64,000 nt of DNA from Asterella californica (Eukaryota > Streptophyta > Marchantiopsida > Marchantiales > Aytoniaceae): assembly GCA_036924285.1 (NCBI GenBank), contig JAYKYS010000015.1:6448001-6512000 (forward strand), written 5' to 3'. Positions within the stretch are counted from its first letter, which is position 1; every line of letters begins with the position of its first letter. Both the position numbers and the translations under genes were made by a program. Positions 22,774-34,882 of the stretch are shown piece by piece. Below the pieces are notes generated by a model. The model searched no databases, had not been told where the DNA came from, and saw only the letters and a program-made list of their open reading frames with translations.

Positions 22774-25700
22774 TCAACCCCTGCTCCGTCCCCTTCCTCT
22801 TCCTCTTCCCCTTCCTCTTCCTCCTCCTGCTCCTCCTCCTCCTCCCCTGCCACCTCTGAACCCACCTCTACCTCTACCCCTTCCCCTTCCCCCAGGGTTG
22901 TCGCTTTTCAGGCCGAGTTCCTGAATTCCTCGCTTCTTAGGCCTGAATCCTGTCTTAGTACTTCGTCCATCAGGTGAATCATCTCTAGACCCTTTAGGCC
23001 TGAAGGAGATTTGGCGACTGCCTCCGAAGCCTTGGACATCGGGACCTTTTCTATAATGCCTGTTCGTTGACTTCTCAAGCTCACCCACTCGCGCTTCCAA
23101 GGGTAAGTTTTGCTCGGCAACCAGAGAGACCTTTTTCTTGAAAGCCTGGGCATGAACGTCATCCTTGGCCTCATATAACCTAGCATACATGCAAGCCACA
23201 CACGAACTCAGTACATAAGTTACCCGAAAGTATACAATCCTGACACAAATGTACCATTACTCTAGTTTTCCTACAAAGCATGGAGTGTAACTCAACATGC
23301 AGAAACTTTCCAGCTTAAAAGTAAAAGCAAGCGGCCACCAAGTAGCGAGGAATCTGTTCGAGACAATAAGTGTAGATCCCTACCGATACCACTCTTCTGA
23401 GACTAGATATCAGTTGGTCAGAAGAGAAATCCCGCATGTGGAATAGAAAGGGACTTGCGCATAATTAACACATGAAGCGAACAAAGAGAAAGATATCATG
23501 CACAGACGATAGCTGACATTCAACTTCAGCGATGCACTCACCTTGGTCCTGCTTCTGATGTAGCTTTAGATACTGTCTGCTGCTTCCCTTGTTTTGGTTT
23601 CTTCTTTCTTGGTCTTTCTTCCTCCTCATCACCCTCCATAGAGTCACCGCTGGTACTACCAACATCCCCGTCAGTTTCTTCCACCTCATCGTCAGATACG
23701 AGGTCAAAGTGCTCTTGCAGAAGTGATGGCTTTTTCTTATCCGAGTTTGGATGCAGTGCTCTGTATTCGTCACCTCCTTCATCAACTTGGAAAGCCTGCA
23801 CAAAAAGCGATGGTCCTTGAGCATCCTCGTGAACATCAGAAAAATGTTCTGCACGGTTTCGTAGTGGAGAGAGTGTCCTCCTTCGTTGAAGGGTACAGGA
23901 CCTCTAATCACTCCAAAAGACCTTCCTGGACTTCTGAAGCCACTTCAGAAGTCTAGGACATGGTACGGTCGGCAGAAGGTATTAACAGATTTAACAAAGC
24001 TGGTTAGAAGCAGATCTGATCAAACTGACACACCGCACATCTGGAAAACGATGGTTGGCGACTCTCGGGTTAAACACTGCTGATACTGGAGTTTGAAAGG
24101 ACTCGCGACATGAAAACATTCATGACGCCACTGTGAATACTTAAAAGAGGGAAGACGACACTCTCCAAGATCAAGTGTGATCAAAGGCGTTCGATGTGTC
24201 AGCTAATTCCCGAGCCTCCTTCGGAATTCTGAGAATGAAACACGAAACTGCTTTGTATCATAACAGGTGATAGACACATTACCTCATCTTGGAACATAGC
24301 AGCAAAGCGATCATCTTTGAGAATACCGAGTCCACCCTTCTTTCGAGCAGCACGGCGACCTGCTTCGCCAGTCTGTTCTTCTTCATCATCTTCTTCGCCG
24401 TTTTTGCTCCTCTTAAGTATCCGAGCAGCCAGTTCCTTATTAACCTTCGGAAGTTTGGTCTTTATGGTGATGCGTGCAGCGCGCTCAGCATCCATCTTCT
24501 GTTGTATCCTCTCGTTTCGATATGCTTCATAAGCGAAAGGATCAGCCACAGCTTTGGCCTTGTTGTAGAGCCGGTGATCGATGAAAAAGCCGTGCATGTA
24601 AGCTCGTAATAGATTCGTGCCTAACAGGTTCGTCAAGTTGAGGGCCTCCAAATCCTTCCTCGTTACAAACTTGAAATCGTCGTAGATGGTGGTCTGAGGA
24701 TTCTCCTCCAGCTCTTCAGTCAAGTTTTCAAGGAAAGAGCACCAACCTGGAGCGGGACCTAGTGAAGGGACGAAGTATGAGGATAATCTCGGATAATCAA
24801 GGGCCATAAACAATAGCCCGCTGTTGGGGTACACGCAAACATCATTTATCTCTCCACTAGGTGCTTCAATACTCGTCATTCCTTTGCCAGTCTGAGGGTC
24901 CCAAATTCGCATCACTCGGGTGTCAGTCGTGATAAGCTGCCTCGACTTTGAGCTCAGACTCTCGTGCCATTTGATGTCAATAATCTGGGAGCCATACATG
25001 TGATCCTTGATATGTATGGGTCTGGATGATCGCAGGTCATAGATTAGCACCTGGCCGGAGCTAGTACCAGCAGCAAGCAGAATTCCTTCTCCTTCGTCGA
25101 ACCGCAAAGCAGTCACTTCCTGGTCTGGATTATCAGTCGAGGCCGCGGCAATGATGCGCCCAATCGAAGCCTTCTGTCTTAAGTCGAAACACTCGATGGC
25201 ACCATCATCGCCTCCAGCGGCAATCATCCCGTGTACAGGGCTTCGGCCCAGCACATTTACGCCAGGAGACTGACACTGAAGAGGAGCAAGAAATCGACCC
25301 TGTTCCAAGTTCAAACGATAAATATCCTGTGACGACGCAGCAACCAAGAGGTCGCACGACCAACAATCGTAGGTCAAATCTCTCCCCATCCTGGGAATCC
25401 GCGTGCTGTAATAACTGCCAAATTTTGCATGTAAGGAGACCGACCGATCCGCGCATAAGAATGCCATCTTAGAATAGTCCTCGCTAAGAACCTGAAAATC
25501 TATAATTTCGGAATTCAGATGCCGCTCGAACTTGAGGGACATCTCCTTCAACTCATAAACCTTCACCTGTGGAGGATAAATTCCAGATGCAACCAGATAT
25601 TGTCCATCACGCGTGGCTTTGAGGCGCGTGGAAGCTGTGTCAAACTGCAAGTCTTGCAGAAGCTCTATCCTGCGCATGTACTCGTCGTCTTTCCGTAAAG

Positions 25701-25809
25701 CCCGCATTTTCTCAGGTGCAACCCATGAAGCGAAGGCGCGCTGTCCGGAGACAGCATACACCTTTACTCCATTCAGACTAGTAACCTTCATGCCTCCCGG
25801 CCCCGACAT
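22774..25809 (-). CDS. NOL10: NOL10/ENP2 nucleolar WD40 protein, 3 exons
   Basis: NOL10 (yeast Enp2) is a nucleolar scaffold of the small-subunit processome needed for 18S rRNA maturation. Exons are 25809-24283, 23795-23542 and 23179-22774, with GT-AG borders and agreeing phases, giving 728 aa. The N-terminus (MKVTSLNGVKVYAVSG) and a WD40 propeller over about residues 50-360 are typical, with repeats ending in phrases such as IYDLRSSRPI and MRIWDPQTGKG. The NUC153 motif, DDRFAAMFQDE joined to AFQVDEGGDEYRALHP, is split exactly by intron 1, which confirms the splice choice. An acidic stretch with a Lys/Arg patch follows, then RLYEAKDD. The last 40 or so residues are an RG/RGG-rich GAR tail, as in many nucleolar proteins. 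Confidence 0.95.
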
Positions 25810-28655
25810 TGTGAATGAGTCGAGTTACACAAACAGCAACTGCAATGTGCTTATTTATCCTTGTATACCACTTGAAAAAGCTAGTTTACTCCTCAACGAA
25901 ACTGTCGGCAACTTCCAAACTAAAAGAGTTCCCATCTACTGAGAAAAAACTCAATCGACTTCGGAAAAATATGATAGGAGACAAAGCTGGTGAAATCCTG
26001 ATTCTCGAGTACCTCTAATTCTGATTCATACCTTCCTTCGCTCTAAAACAAACTAGCCAAAACATCTGGATTACACTGGAAATCTTAACCACAATAAGCT
26101 GCCGTCTTTCAGTTCGATTTCGTCGGGGACAACTTCGATGCCAATAGACAGAAACAAAAACATCTTCATCCAGCTATGAAGTTCCCCGCAAGCACCGTCC
26201 CGCCCAGCCGACACAACAAACTATCTCACGACTGCACTTACTGTGTTCGACCGGCGTGGCTGAAACCTCAGCTTGACCTAACAAATATGCATTCCAGTTA
26301 GCCATGACACCGTAGGGCGGACGTTTGCAACATTCTCGAGGCGTTGAATAGTTAGGTGAATGGGTGGACGCTCACAACAACTGACATCTACCTATCAGCG
26401 AGCAATTCAGCCATTAGGTCTCTTCCTTCTCCTTCTTCTCTTCAAGCTAAACAAGAGGACAGACTGACTGACTTCAATTCAGCATTTCGGGGACCTGCAA
26501 CTTTAGACACACGCTGCAGATCAACAACAACAACCAGCAACGTGGATTGTCACAGTGCCGTGTTCTTTGCTTGAGAGTGTGACAGTTCTTGGACGCAATT
26601 CCTTCCACTCTCTGCCTCCAGTGAGATGCGAGAGTCCTGCTCTGTTTTCCGCTCATCTCCTATTCCTCGATTCCTAAGTTTCTCCAAATGCACCCTAAAC
26701 CCTAAACCCCTTTGCTTCCTTCTCCTGCACGTTGCAGGGCCGAACTGATTTTGCTTTGTTCGTCTCGTCGCTTAGAACCGTGACCGTCGAAGGAACCGAG
26801 TCAACTGACGACAACTGGATGACCGATAAAAGTCGACTTGAGAGAAGTTCTGGAAAACGAGCATAACTTACTGAGTGAGTTCTTTGTGTGGAACACTTGG
26901 ACAGGTCCCCAAAATTCCGACTGATTTGGGTGGTTTATGCAGGTATCACGGACGGAACGAAGGGAACTATGGATGTAAATTCTGTGTGCGAAGTATTAAA
27001 GATGGAAATGTATCAGTCCCAACGAAAAGTATCAGGAAATGTATCAGTACCATCGTGTCTGAACCATGTTCCGTCTGTATACCGGCAAGATAAATGTGAC
27101 TAGGGTCGGTCATGTAGTATATGGTTGCCATTTCTTACTTGGAATGACCAAAAATAAACACAATATAAACTCTTTTATTAAATAAGTTGTTAAAAGTCTC
27201 TTGACCGTAATAAGTTTCGTAACACCCATTTTTTGGATAAGATTTTAAAACTCTATTATTAAAAGTTAAGATATAAAACTTTTGCTCTGTGCAAAAGAGC
27301 CATTAGTCTTGATACGAAAGTTTACATCCAACGTGGGATATGAACAAATTTACAGTTTGACATGGTGGATATATCATGATATTAATTTGAGGTTATGATA
27401 AGTTGAAAATTTAGTATATTAATTTTAGGCATGACATAATTAAAGTGTATTGTATTAAACGAAGAATTATCTGATATGGACAGTAAAGGCCTCTTCTGAC
27501 TATGAATATTATTTCCCTTATGTCACTTGGCCGTTATTGGTGTCATGGAGTCAAATACATGATTGTTATTATTTACTGGACCTTTTATGTACTATACATC
27601 GTCTTCCGACTGCTTTCCGTTTTTATCTAGTTTGTTAACGTTAACATTGTTTTACCTGGCATGTAGAACAAGTGATCACTTGTTGTAACAACCCAGAGAA
27701 ACACAAAGTATCGAAAATAGTGAATTAAGGATCGTTCCCACGAAGATACAGTTAACAATTACACAAAACACAGTACTACAACGTCACAATGATAATTCAG
27801 ATAGTTTTCTGTTATTCTCACGGAATGGAATAATATCTGGATGAGAGTTTAAGTATGATAAGAAACCAAACCCAAGTACAAACCTGATAAATCGAATACA
27901 AACAACAATGAAATAGTTCTTTGATCAAGGACACTTCCAACAATACAAACAAAAGATTTGAGAGGACAAATGTGAATGAATGAATAAGATAAAATACTAC
28001 TGAAATGTTACTAGTCTTCTTATGAAAAGACAGAAGAATACAGATTTCACATCAAGGTTCAAAGAATAAGTCTCTACTCTTCCTAAGGAGTATTCTTCCA
28101 ACTAAATCCTCACACTTAAGAATCCCACTTATTTGAAGAAGCCAAACTTAAAATGAAGCCACCATATTCCAAACTCTCCTTACAATTTAACTTATCTCTT
28201 CCACTTCACAGTAACTGATTTGTTCTCAGATCTTCGTTCATAAAGCTCTTCACGAAGATTACAGTTGAACTTCGGCCGAAGGCTCTTCAAAGTTTCTACA
28301 CCGAAGTCTCTTCTTTCAAGTCTAACGGCGAAGATATTCATCAATCAGAAAATTACACCTGCGACAGTAAACATCGAATATTCGGAGGAAAATATCTTCG
28401 TCCAAAGCATTCACAACATCGCTCCGCACTTTTGGAGAAATAGAAATAAATTAATAAAGAACTGAAAACATGGAAAAGGCACGAGGGCTGTGGATCGCAC
28501 TGCTTATATACTACTTCGTCCTAACCTAACCGTTTTCTAACTACGCTAACTGTCTAACTTCCTACGAAGGCGGAAGACCTTCACTACCTTATGATCATCT
28601 TCATCTTCATTGAAATCTAAACTCCTAAACCTAACTGTGCCCTGAACTCCTCTAA
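25810..28655. other. Upstream region of NOL10, then AT-rich spacer
   Basis: Up to about 27100 the sequence is of mixed composition and presumably holds the NOL10 promoter and 5' UTR. From about 27120 it is AT-rich without coding content, and from about 27730 it enters the CTTCG-rich element. The stretch TGTAACAACCC at 27684 followed by GATCGTTCCCACGAAGATA at 27731 resembles conserved blocks near plant element ends, but no terminal repeat was found. Confidence 0.45.
26692..26709. promoter_or_regulatory. Telo-box-like motif upstream of NOL10/ENP2
   Basis: ACCCTAAACCCTAAACCC is two and a half units of the plant telomere repeat. Short AAACCCTA boxes are common in plant promoters of ribosomal and ribosome-biogenesis genes, where they bind Myb-type and TCP-linked factors. 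This one lies about 880 bp upstream of the NOL10 start, farther than usual unless a 5' UTR intron lies between. It is too short to be a real telomere tract. Confidence 0.5.
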
Positions 28656-31590
28656 CTATACTTCGGCGTTCGCTCGTATCTCGTCTATCTCCCTATCTAC
28701 CTTCTGTCTAAGTCGAGAAAGGCGCGTTTTCACACCGTCGGGGTTTGTCTCTGCTTGTACCACCTCCGTCTTCAACGCCCAAAGAAGACCAAGCTCGTCG
28801 GTGTCCAGTCCCGAAGTCACGTACACAGAGAGAACCGGCATCAACTTCTTCTGAAGGTCTTCGGAGTCAGCCACCTTCGTCTTCAGCTCATCGTTCTCCT
28901 TAGTTAGCTCTGCCACTGTTGTCTGGAACTCTTCGCGACTTCGCTGCAAGTCAGCTACTTGGGCAGATAACTCCTTTATGCGGTCGGCGAAGCTCTTCTT
29001 TGACACCTTCAACTCTTCATCCTTGCCATCTAAGGCAGTCTTGGCTTCTTCGCATTGGCGCCGAAGATCTTGAAGCTCCTTCTCCGACTCCAACCTCAAC
29101 TTCGTCGCGTTCCGGACCTCTTCGCGAAGATTGTTCTTCTCCTGCTGCAAAGTTCCCCGACTGAAGTGTAACTCCGCTAGCATCTCCGGGAATGTCACCT
29201 TCCTCTGAACTTCCTTCTCGTAGTCCTCCTTGTTGTCTTCAAGAAGTCGGAGGATCGAGACGACTACCTCTTCGTCATAGTTCATCGCCTTCTTGAAGAG
29301 ATCAACATTACCTAAGGTTGTTCCGCCCGAAGTACCTTCGCCGCAGACAGCTTCTCCCTCCATCTTCGCTCCTGAGCTGCTCATGTCCACTGTCTCTCTC
29401 TTCATGCTCTTCACCTTCTTTCGGGCCTTCGGTTTCTCCATAGGCGAAGTCGGAAGAGGCTTCTTCCTCTTGCTACGTCTTCTTTCTTCTTCATCGACTG
29501 TTGCCTGAACAGTCGCTGCATGCTGCGCCTCTTGAGTATCTTCGGCTTGTCCCTTGGGCGAAGACCCCAGTTGCTGAGCACCTTCGGCAGGTGCTTCATC
29601 GACTTCTCGAACGGGTGATGGAAAATCCTGCTCTTCATCTTCGTCGAAGTCTAACCGCTTAGCTTCGGACTCAGACAACCACCCCATGCCAAAGTAAAAT
29701 ATGCTGACGAAGCCTCCCATGTACACATAATCCTGCTTCTTCCACAGGCGCTGGACTTCGTCATGGAAGATCTTCGCTCAGTAAGCTCGTCTTCCGGCGA
29801 AGATGTTCTCGAAGAAGCATACATTCCAAGTGGTCAAGTAAGTCGTTCTTCGGGGGCTCAAAATCAGCATGATGGCCTCCGCAATCTTCCTCTTCATGGG
29901 ATCTCGGTACTCGGACAACTTGTACCCATTCGTGGGATGCATCGGATGCTCGAAGAGTTCTCCGTAGTTCTTGTCCTCCTTGACCAGACTCTTCATCGTC
30001 GCATTGTCGAAGAGCAAATCGCCCTTCGTCCCAGCTTCGTCCAGCAAAACCTTCTCCCAGTTCTCTACGGTCCAGTTGCCAGGTCGCGCATATGGTTCTT
30101 CGCCTGCGTGATCTTCGCACATCCGAATCTGGCTAATGAATTTGCCAGACACCTTAGTCCAGCCTCCCAGGGTTAGGAAACTGAGACCTAACTCCTTCAG
30201 CTTCGGCCGAAGGCGCACTAACTCCTCTTGGTCTAACTCAAAGGCTCTAATCCTCGGTAACTTCGTCGCGATAGACATCGTGGTCAGACGAAGGTTGTTA
30301 GGCTGGCTGAGGTAAACTTCGTTTAAATTGCTAGTCTTCGCTCAAGTTGGCCTTCGCCCTAATTGATAGCCTTCGCCCAAATTCTCTATCTTCGTCTACA
30401 CTGATCGTCCGCAATTGGAGAGTAGGCTGAGCGCTAAGAGTGAATTTGAGAAATGAGCTGATTTTCCTAGTATATAGTTCGGTTCAAACTCTCGCACGTG
30501 CCGAAGTCGCCTCTGATTGCTTGTCCTCTGACCTGACAAAGGCATGCGCAATGTTGTCTTCGCCCACGCCGCTTATCATTCCTGTCCCTTTCTGAGTAGG
30601 TAGTTCGTCTTCACTCGGACTATTCGTGAAGAGAGTGTACTGACGATATACATTCTCGAAGTCTTTCTCAGATCTTTCCTGTAAAGGTCTTCTTCCGAAG
30701 ACTCTTCGTCGAAGGTTATTCTCTTCTTCCGAAGACTCTTCTTCAGAAATCTCTTCTTCATTAAAACTAAGCTATTCTTCTTCTATCTTCATTATTTCTT
30801 CTACAAACTTCTACATTTCGATCTTCTTCTATCAAAAAATTGAAAAGTGGACTTTACACTGGTCTGATGGACGTCAAACATGGAAAACCGACAGAAGTTA
30901 AAACCCTGTCTAATACGTGTCCACATCCAACAAAGCAAGTCCTGAAAAATGCATAGAGGTAGGGAGGGGAACCCTTGCTAAATTCGGAGGTGAGACTTCT
31001 GAAAAACACAAGGTTAACTTATTCAAAAACCAGACATTGGAAATTGCAGCTTTTGTACATAGGTTATTCAATAGATTTGGTAGTGTGATGTTGTTGTGAA
31101 GTTAAATGTTAGTAAAAAATGTTTTCCTTGCTTCAAGTTACGTTTAGACAATTCTTGTCTTATGATTAGATTCTGATACTAGTTTATGGACTTGGGTCAA
31201 GGCTAGAGACTATTCTAGTATGTTAGTCTCATTTTTGTCGTACATAGTGGAAGTATATATAAGTGAGGTTTAGATATATCTGAAAATAAAAATATTATCG
31301 TACCTAACGGGTTAGATGTAATAAGAGAAGACTATACTGTCAGATTGCGTGTAGCTTTTTAGATTTGGATTTCACAATTATAAATTAAAGTATAATTGGA
31401 GATCCGGTCACTTCATCGCGAAAGACTTCAATCTTCCTTGTGTCCTCCTCGTCGTCTGCATCCCGTGCATTCGTCCAACAGTCGAAGTCCGAAGTATGAA
31501 GAAGTACGAAGATGTATGAAGTTCTTGGTCCAAAACTCTCCTAGTTGCGACTTGCAAAACAATGCTCTTCGATGAAGTCCAACTTCGCTG
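27730..31590. mobile_element. CTTCG/CGAAG-saturated element, family unknown
   Basis: The pentamer CTTCG or its complement is strikingly dense in both coding and non-coding parts. For example there are five copies within about 90 bp at 30317-30405, and many around 28222-28310, 28650-29800 and 30640-30740. It becomes sparse beyond about 31590 and before 27730. This bounds a unit of roughly 3.9 kb containing the minus-strand ORF at 28656-30278. A TATA-like TATATA lies at about 30471, some 190 bp upstream of that ORF. No LTRs, terminal inverted repeats or target-site duplication were identified, so the class and ends are open. Confidence 0.45.
28656..30278 (-). pseudogene. Element-borne ORF with coiled coil, interrupted by one TGA
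   Basis: A single frame of 541 codons runs from the Met at 30278 to the stop at 28656, broken only by a TGA at 29780-29778. Before it, about 166 residues form a globular domain (for example LSFLTLGGWTKVSGKFISQI and WTVENWEKVLLDEAG). After it the same frame continues with AKIFHDEVQRLWKKQDYVYM, an acidic proline-containing linker, a Lys/Arg patch (RRRSKRKKPLP) and a long coiled coil (about the last 190 residues). I recall similar repeat-encoded proteins of unknown function in bryophyte genomes but cannot name a family. The rest of the frame is well kept, so the nonsense change is probably recent. Confidence 0.6.
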
Positions 31591-32249
31591 GTTCTAACTC
31601 TCATCTCATAACGTTGTCAGGTGAGAGTTTCCTGAGAAAAGCGGAACCTTCTAGCTGTGATACGGTCGTGAAGAGGAGGGCAAAAGTCACACACAGAATA
31701 CGAATCGCAAGAAAACACACCACCACAATTCCGATCCAGCCAAGATAAAACATACGGCGTGCAAGTAAATCTTCAACTCCAGATCATTCAGATTGTAAAT
31801 CTCACGCTCAGTAACTCAGAACATCAGAAAACTGCTCTTGTGAAGCACCAGTGCATTCACCTAGAAGCTTCTCATTTTTTATTCAGAAAAAATGTGCGTA
31901 CACGTTGTCAGTCTCCTCTCTACTCGATTTTGTCCTATAATCTCAATCTCTCGATGTCAAAATTATGATCAATCAGAAAATCTCTTCAGACGTAATCTCG
32001 GTGTAAAATTCTCTCCTCAGCTCTACTGTTTCTCTACTCGATAGTCTCTGCACGATAAACTCTACACTGCACAATGATTGACAATGTCTCTCCTCTCTGG
32101 AGTACACCCCTCTGGGTTTTCCTCCATCCTACGTAACCTTCAGTGTCACCTGGCAAAGATAAAAGACGCCTTAAACAAATGGCAGCAAAAAAAGAAATCA
32201 ATGCTAATAAATCTACACGTAAGAAGATTAGTTCACTAAGCTTCCGCAG
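31591..32249. other. Spacer, nothing recognised
   Basis: No gene or repeat is recognised between the CTTCG-rich element and the first gag relic. Base composition is AT-leaning. Confidence 0.4.
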
Positions 32250-33470
32250 GTGCGAATAAACGCCTTGCGTATATGCTCTCTCCAGTCTTCCGCTAGAACT
32301 TTTGCAGACTCCTCAACTTGTCGATCCGCACATCTTGATAGTTCTTCCTCATACAATAGAAGAACTGGACCATAAGATTAAATCCTGGTGGTGTCCCGCT
32401 CACACTATCACTTGCTCCACTACTAGTGGACGCACCACTGATAATAAGCATTTCGTCACTCGTGGATGTACCACTGCTACTGGCACCCGAACTCGCAAGT
32501 GCTACGCCTCCCGAAATTGTGCGAGTAGTGATAGAAACGTAGTTGAGAGACCAATGTTATCTCCACAAATCAATCTCTACACTGTAGTCTCGCTTGAACT
32601 CATGGTAATCATCCATCGGTGGTCCCTCCAAGTCCTAGAGCAAATCCTTCCACGTCATGAAAGGTGTAAATAGTTGTGGGTTCCGCATCTGCTGCAGCGC
32701 ATCAACTATCGAACTACTGGATGAAGTCATCCATGTCAATGATACTCACTGTACTCGAGTATCGTCGAGATCCCTTCGTGGTCCCATAGATCTCGTCCAT
32801 GTCTCACAACAACGGTGTGATGACACTAGACTCATCATCATAAACGCACTATCTGCGTCTGACTCGTCCTCTGAAACAACCGATGACAATGGTGTAGATA
32901 GTCGATACCCGCTATCCGAGAAGTCCCCACCAGAATCTCTCGAGAACTCCATGATGACAGAATCTCGGTAACACACTCTCCAACTAGAATGTCAAAATCT
33001 CTGTCACCACCATAACCACCACTTGCCTAACCTCGCTCTTACTGAGCTCACCTATCTCTTACTAAGACGATCAAGATAAAGACAACTTGTACTTGTCAAC
33101 ACCACAGACAGTCTCTCACGATCTATTGATCGTCAATCCAACCGCACTGTGAGAGAAACAAAGAAAGTCTGACTGGTCCGCAACTCCAGTCTCACTATCG
33201 ACAAACACATTGGAGTGAACTCACTCCAGAAATCAAGCGCCAACACAAGCAAATGCGAGCACAAACATGAAGCAGAATATGGAGAGGTACCAACCACAAG
33301 AAGTCCAACAAAAATAACCCTCCACACTCAAACACTCACATAAAGAGAACCCAGTCCCATCCGACTGACGTCTCTTCTTCGGTGACTACATGCACAATAT
33401 ATGATCACCAACTGTCGTAACTGGTACTTAAGATCACTAACTAGATGTCCACACCTCTAGTAGCTCCAAA
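32250..33470 (-). mobile_element. Retroelement gag/leader relic, copy 1
   Basis: This stretch aligns in the same orientation with 57630-58800. Shared landmarks include TCTCTCCAGTCTTC, GATAGTTCTT, AGAAGAACTG, CCATGTTATCTCCACA-like text and a leader with TCACTATCGACA and ACAAGAAGT. The minus strand reads decayed gag, for example residues matching DYHEYHE-type acidic text near 32750. It holds several stops and frameshifts and is cut off at about 32250. No LTR or pol is attached. Confidence 0.65.
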
Positions 33471-34020
33471 AACACCACAACAAGGATGCGTATGAGGAGA
33501 ACACCAAAAACAACAACTTCGAGGTCGAGAACACACTCCAAAATCAAAATCTGCCAAATTGACACTCTGATTGAATGTCTCATTGAATGTCTTTTTCAAT
33601 CAAAGTCTTGGTTGCGATTTGATCCTCGCTAGATATACGAAAACCCTCGTCATATACAAACTGCTAGAGAAAAAAGTTGACAAAAAGTTATTGATATCAA
33701 TAATTTTTTTGTTGATACTTGATATCGATCTCACTTTCTTAAGCTACGGTCACACTTCCGTCCCACTCCAATATTTAATTATACTCTTGAAGCGAGCGAA
33801 CGAAAATGGCAATAGAACTTAACCAAACGCTCATGCTTTATGTCAGTGCATCAATCCTCACTCGACTTAGCCGTAGCTCACTGACGACTACAACTCAACT
33901 CTAACACTAAAATGTTTGGAGTTGTTGAGTATGTACACTACTTATTAAGTTCAGTCGTCAAGGGCTTATCTTGACATATCTTTCCCTGTTTAACATATCT
34001 ATTTCTTATTATGTGCGAGG
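33471..34020. other. Flank of the gag relic
   Basis: No feature is recognised. It may be the eroded 5' LTR or leader of the element to its left. Confidence 0.3.
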
Positions 34021-34882
34021 TATAGATGTCGAGGTCTGACATGTATACAAGTGGTTCAAGAAAATCAGCTCTATGATATATCATAGTCAAAACCATGTAT
34101 GTATCTTCGAAGATAATATATGCTCATGTACACAATCTCTGTCATTTTTTTTGTCTTGTATCCTTCTTGTTTATATTTATATGTGGTAGTTTACAGCAGC
34201 AACATATGATTCCATACTGGTGAATATATGCATAGCAAAAATAATATAATATCGTTCCAATTAGTCATATCTTTTATGATATTATATATACAACTATAGA
34301 TTCGTATACACATCTATCATACGAACGTCGAGGATTGACATCTATATGCATTACCAACATTGTTGATCATTTCTTTAAACCTGTGAATATATTATAATAA
34401 TGATTTATGAACGTCTATCTAAGTTCAAGACAAATATAAACTATATTTCTCAGAAAATATATAATACTTTAATTCTATATTTTACATTACATCATTTTTT
34501 ATACTTACATTTTACATTTTACATATTGTCCAAAATCAACCATGCATCTCTCACGTAAATGGGTTATCAAAAAACATTCAATGCCATAGTTTGGAAGTTT
34601 AAAACAATCTTTATTCATTGCGATCATACTACAATGTATCTATAGTATAGACGTCGAGGTTCGACCTCTATACAACGATATGTGTTGAATCACAATCTAC
34701 ATTTTTGTTGCATATAGATGTCAAAGTCTTACATTTGTATGCCAATGCAAATGATATACTAACGAGAATGTATTTACAACATATATTGTTACAATGAGAT
34801 CAATTCATGATATCGGTATAGAAAACTTCCACAAATCTATATCTTTCTCTTGTATAGATGTAGGTGTTTGACATCTATATGT
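34021..34882. repeat. Five dispersed 29-nt imperfect palindromes
   Basis: Units of the form TATAGATGTCGAGGTTTGACATCTATATG occur at 34021-34049, 34322-34348, 34646-34674, 34713-34741 and 34853-34881. In each, TATAGATGTC-like text on the left pairs with GACATCTATA-like text on the right around a short centre. Spacings are 301, 324, 67 and 140 bp, so this is not a simple tandem array. The surroundings are very AT-rich and non-coding. Confidence 0.75.

Noticed and set aside
22430..22924. A proline/leucine-rich 164-aa frame on the plus strand
   Set aside because: It is the antisense of the NOL10 RGG tail; the low-complexity composition explains it.
26692..26709. An interstitial telomere tract
   Set aside because: Only two and a half repeat units are present; a promoter telo-box is the simpler reading.
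29778..29780. TGA as a recoded (selenocysteine or read-through) codon
   Set aside because: Land plants lack selenocysteine insertion, and no read-through context was seen; a nonsense mutation in an element gene is simpler.
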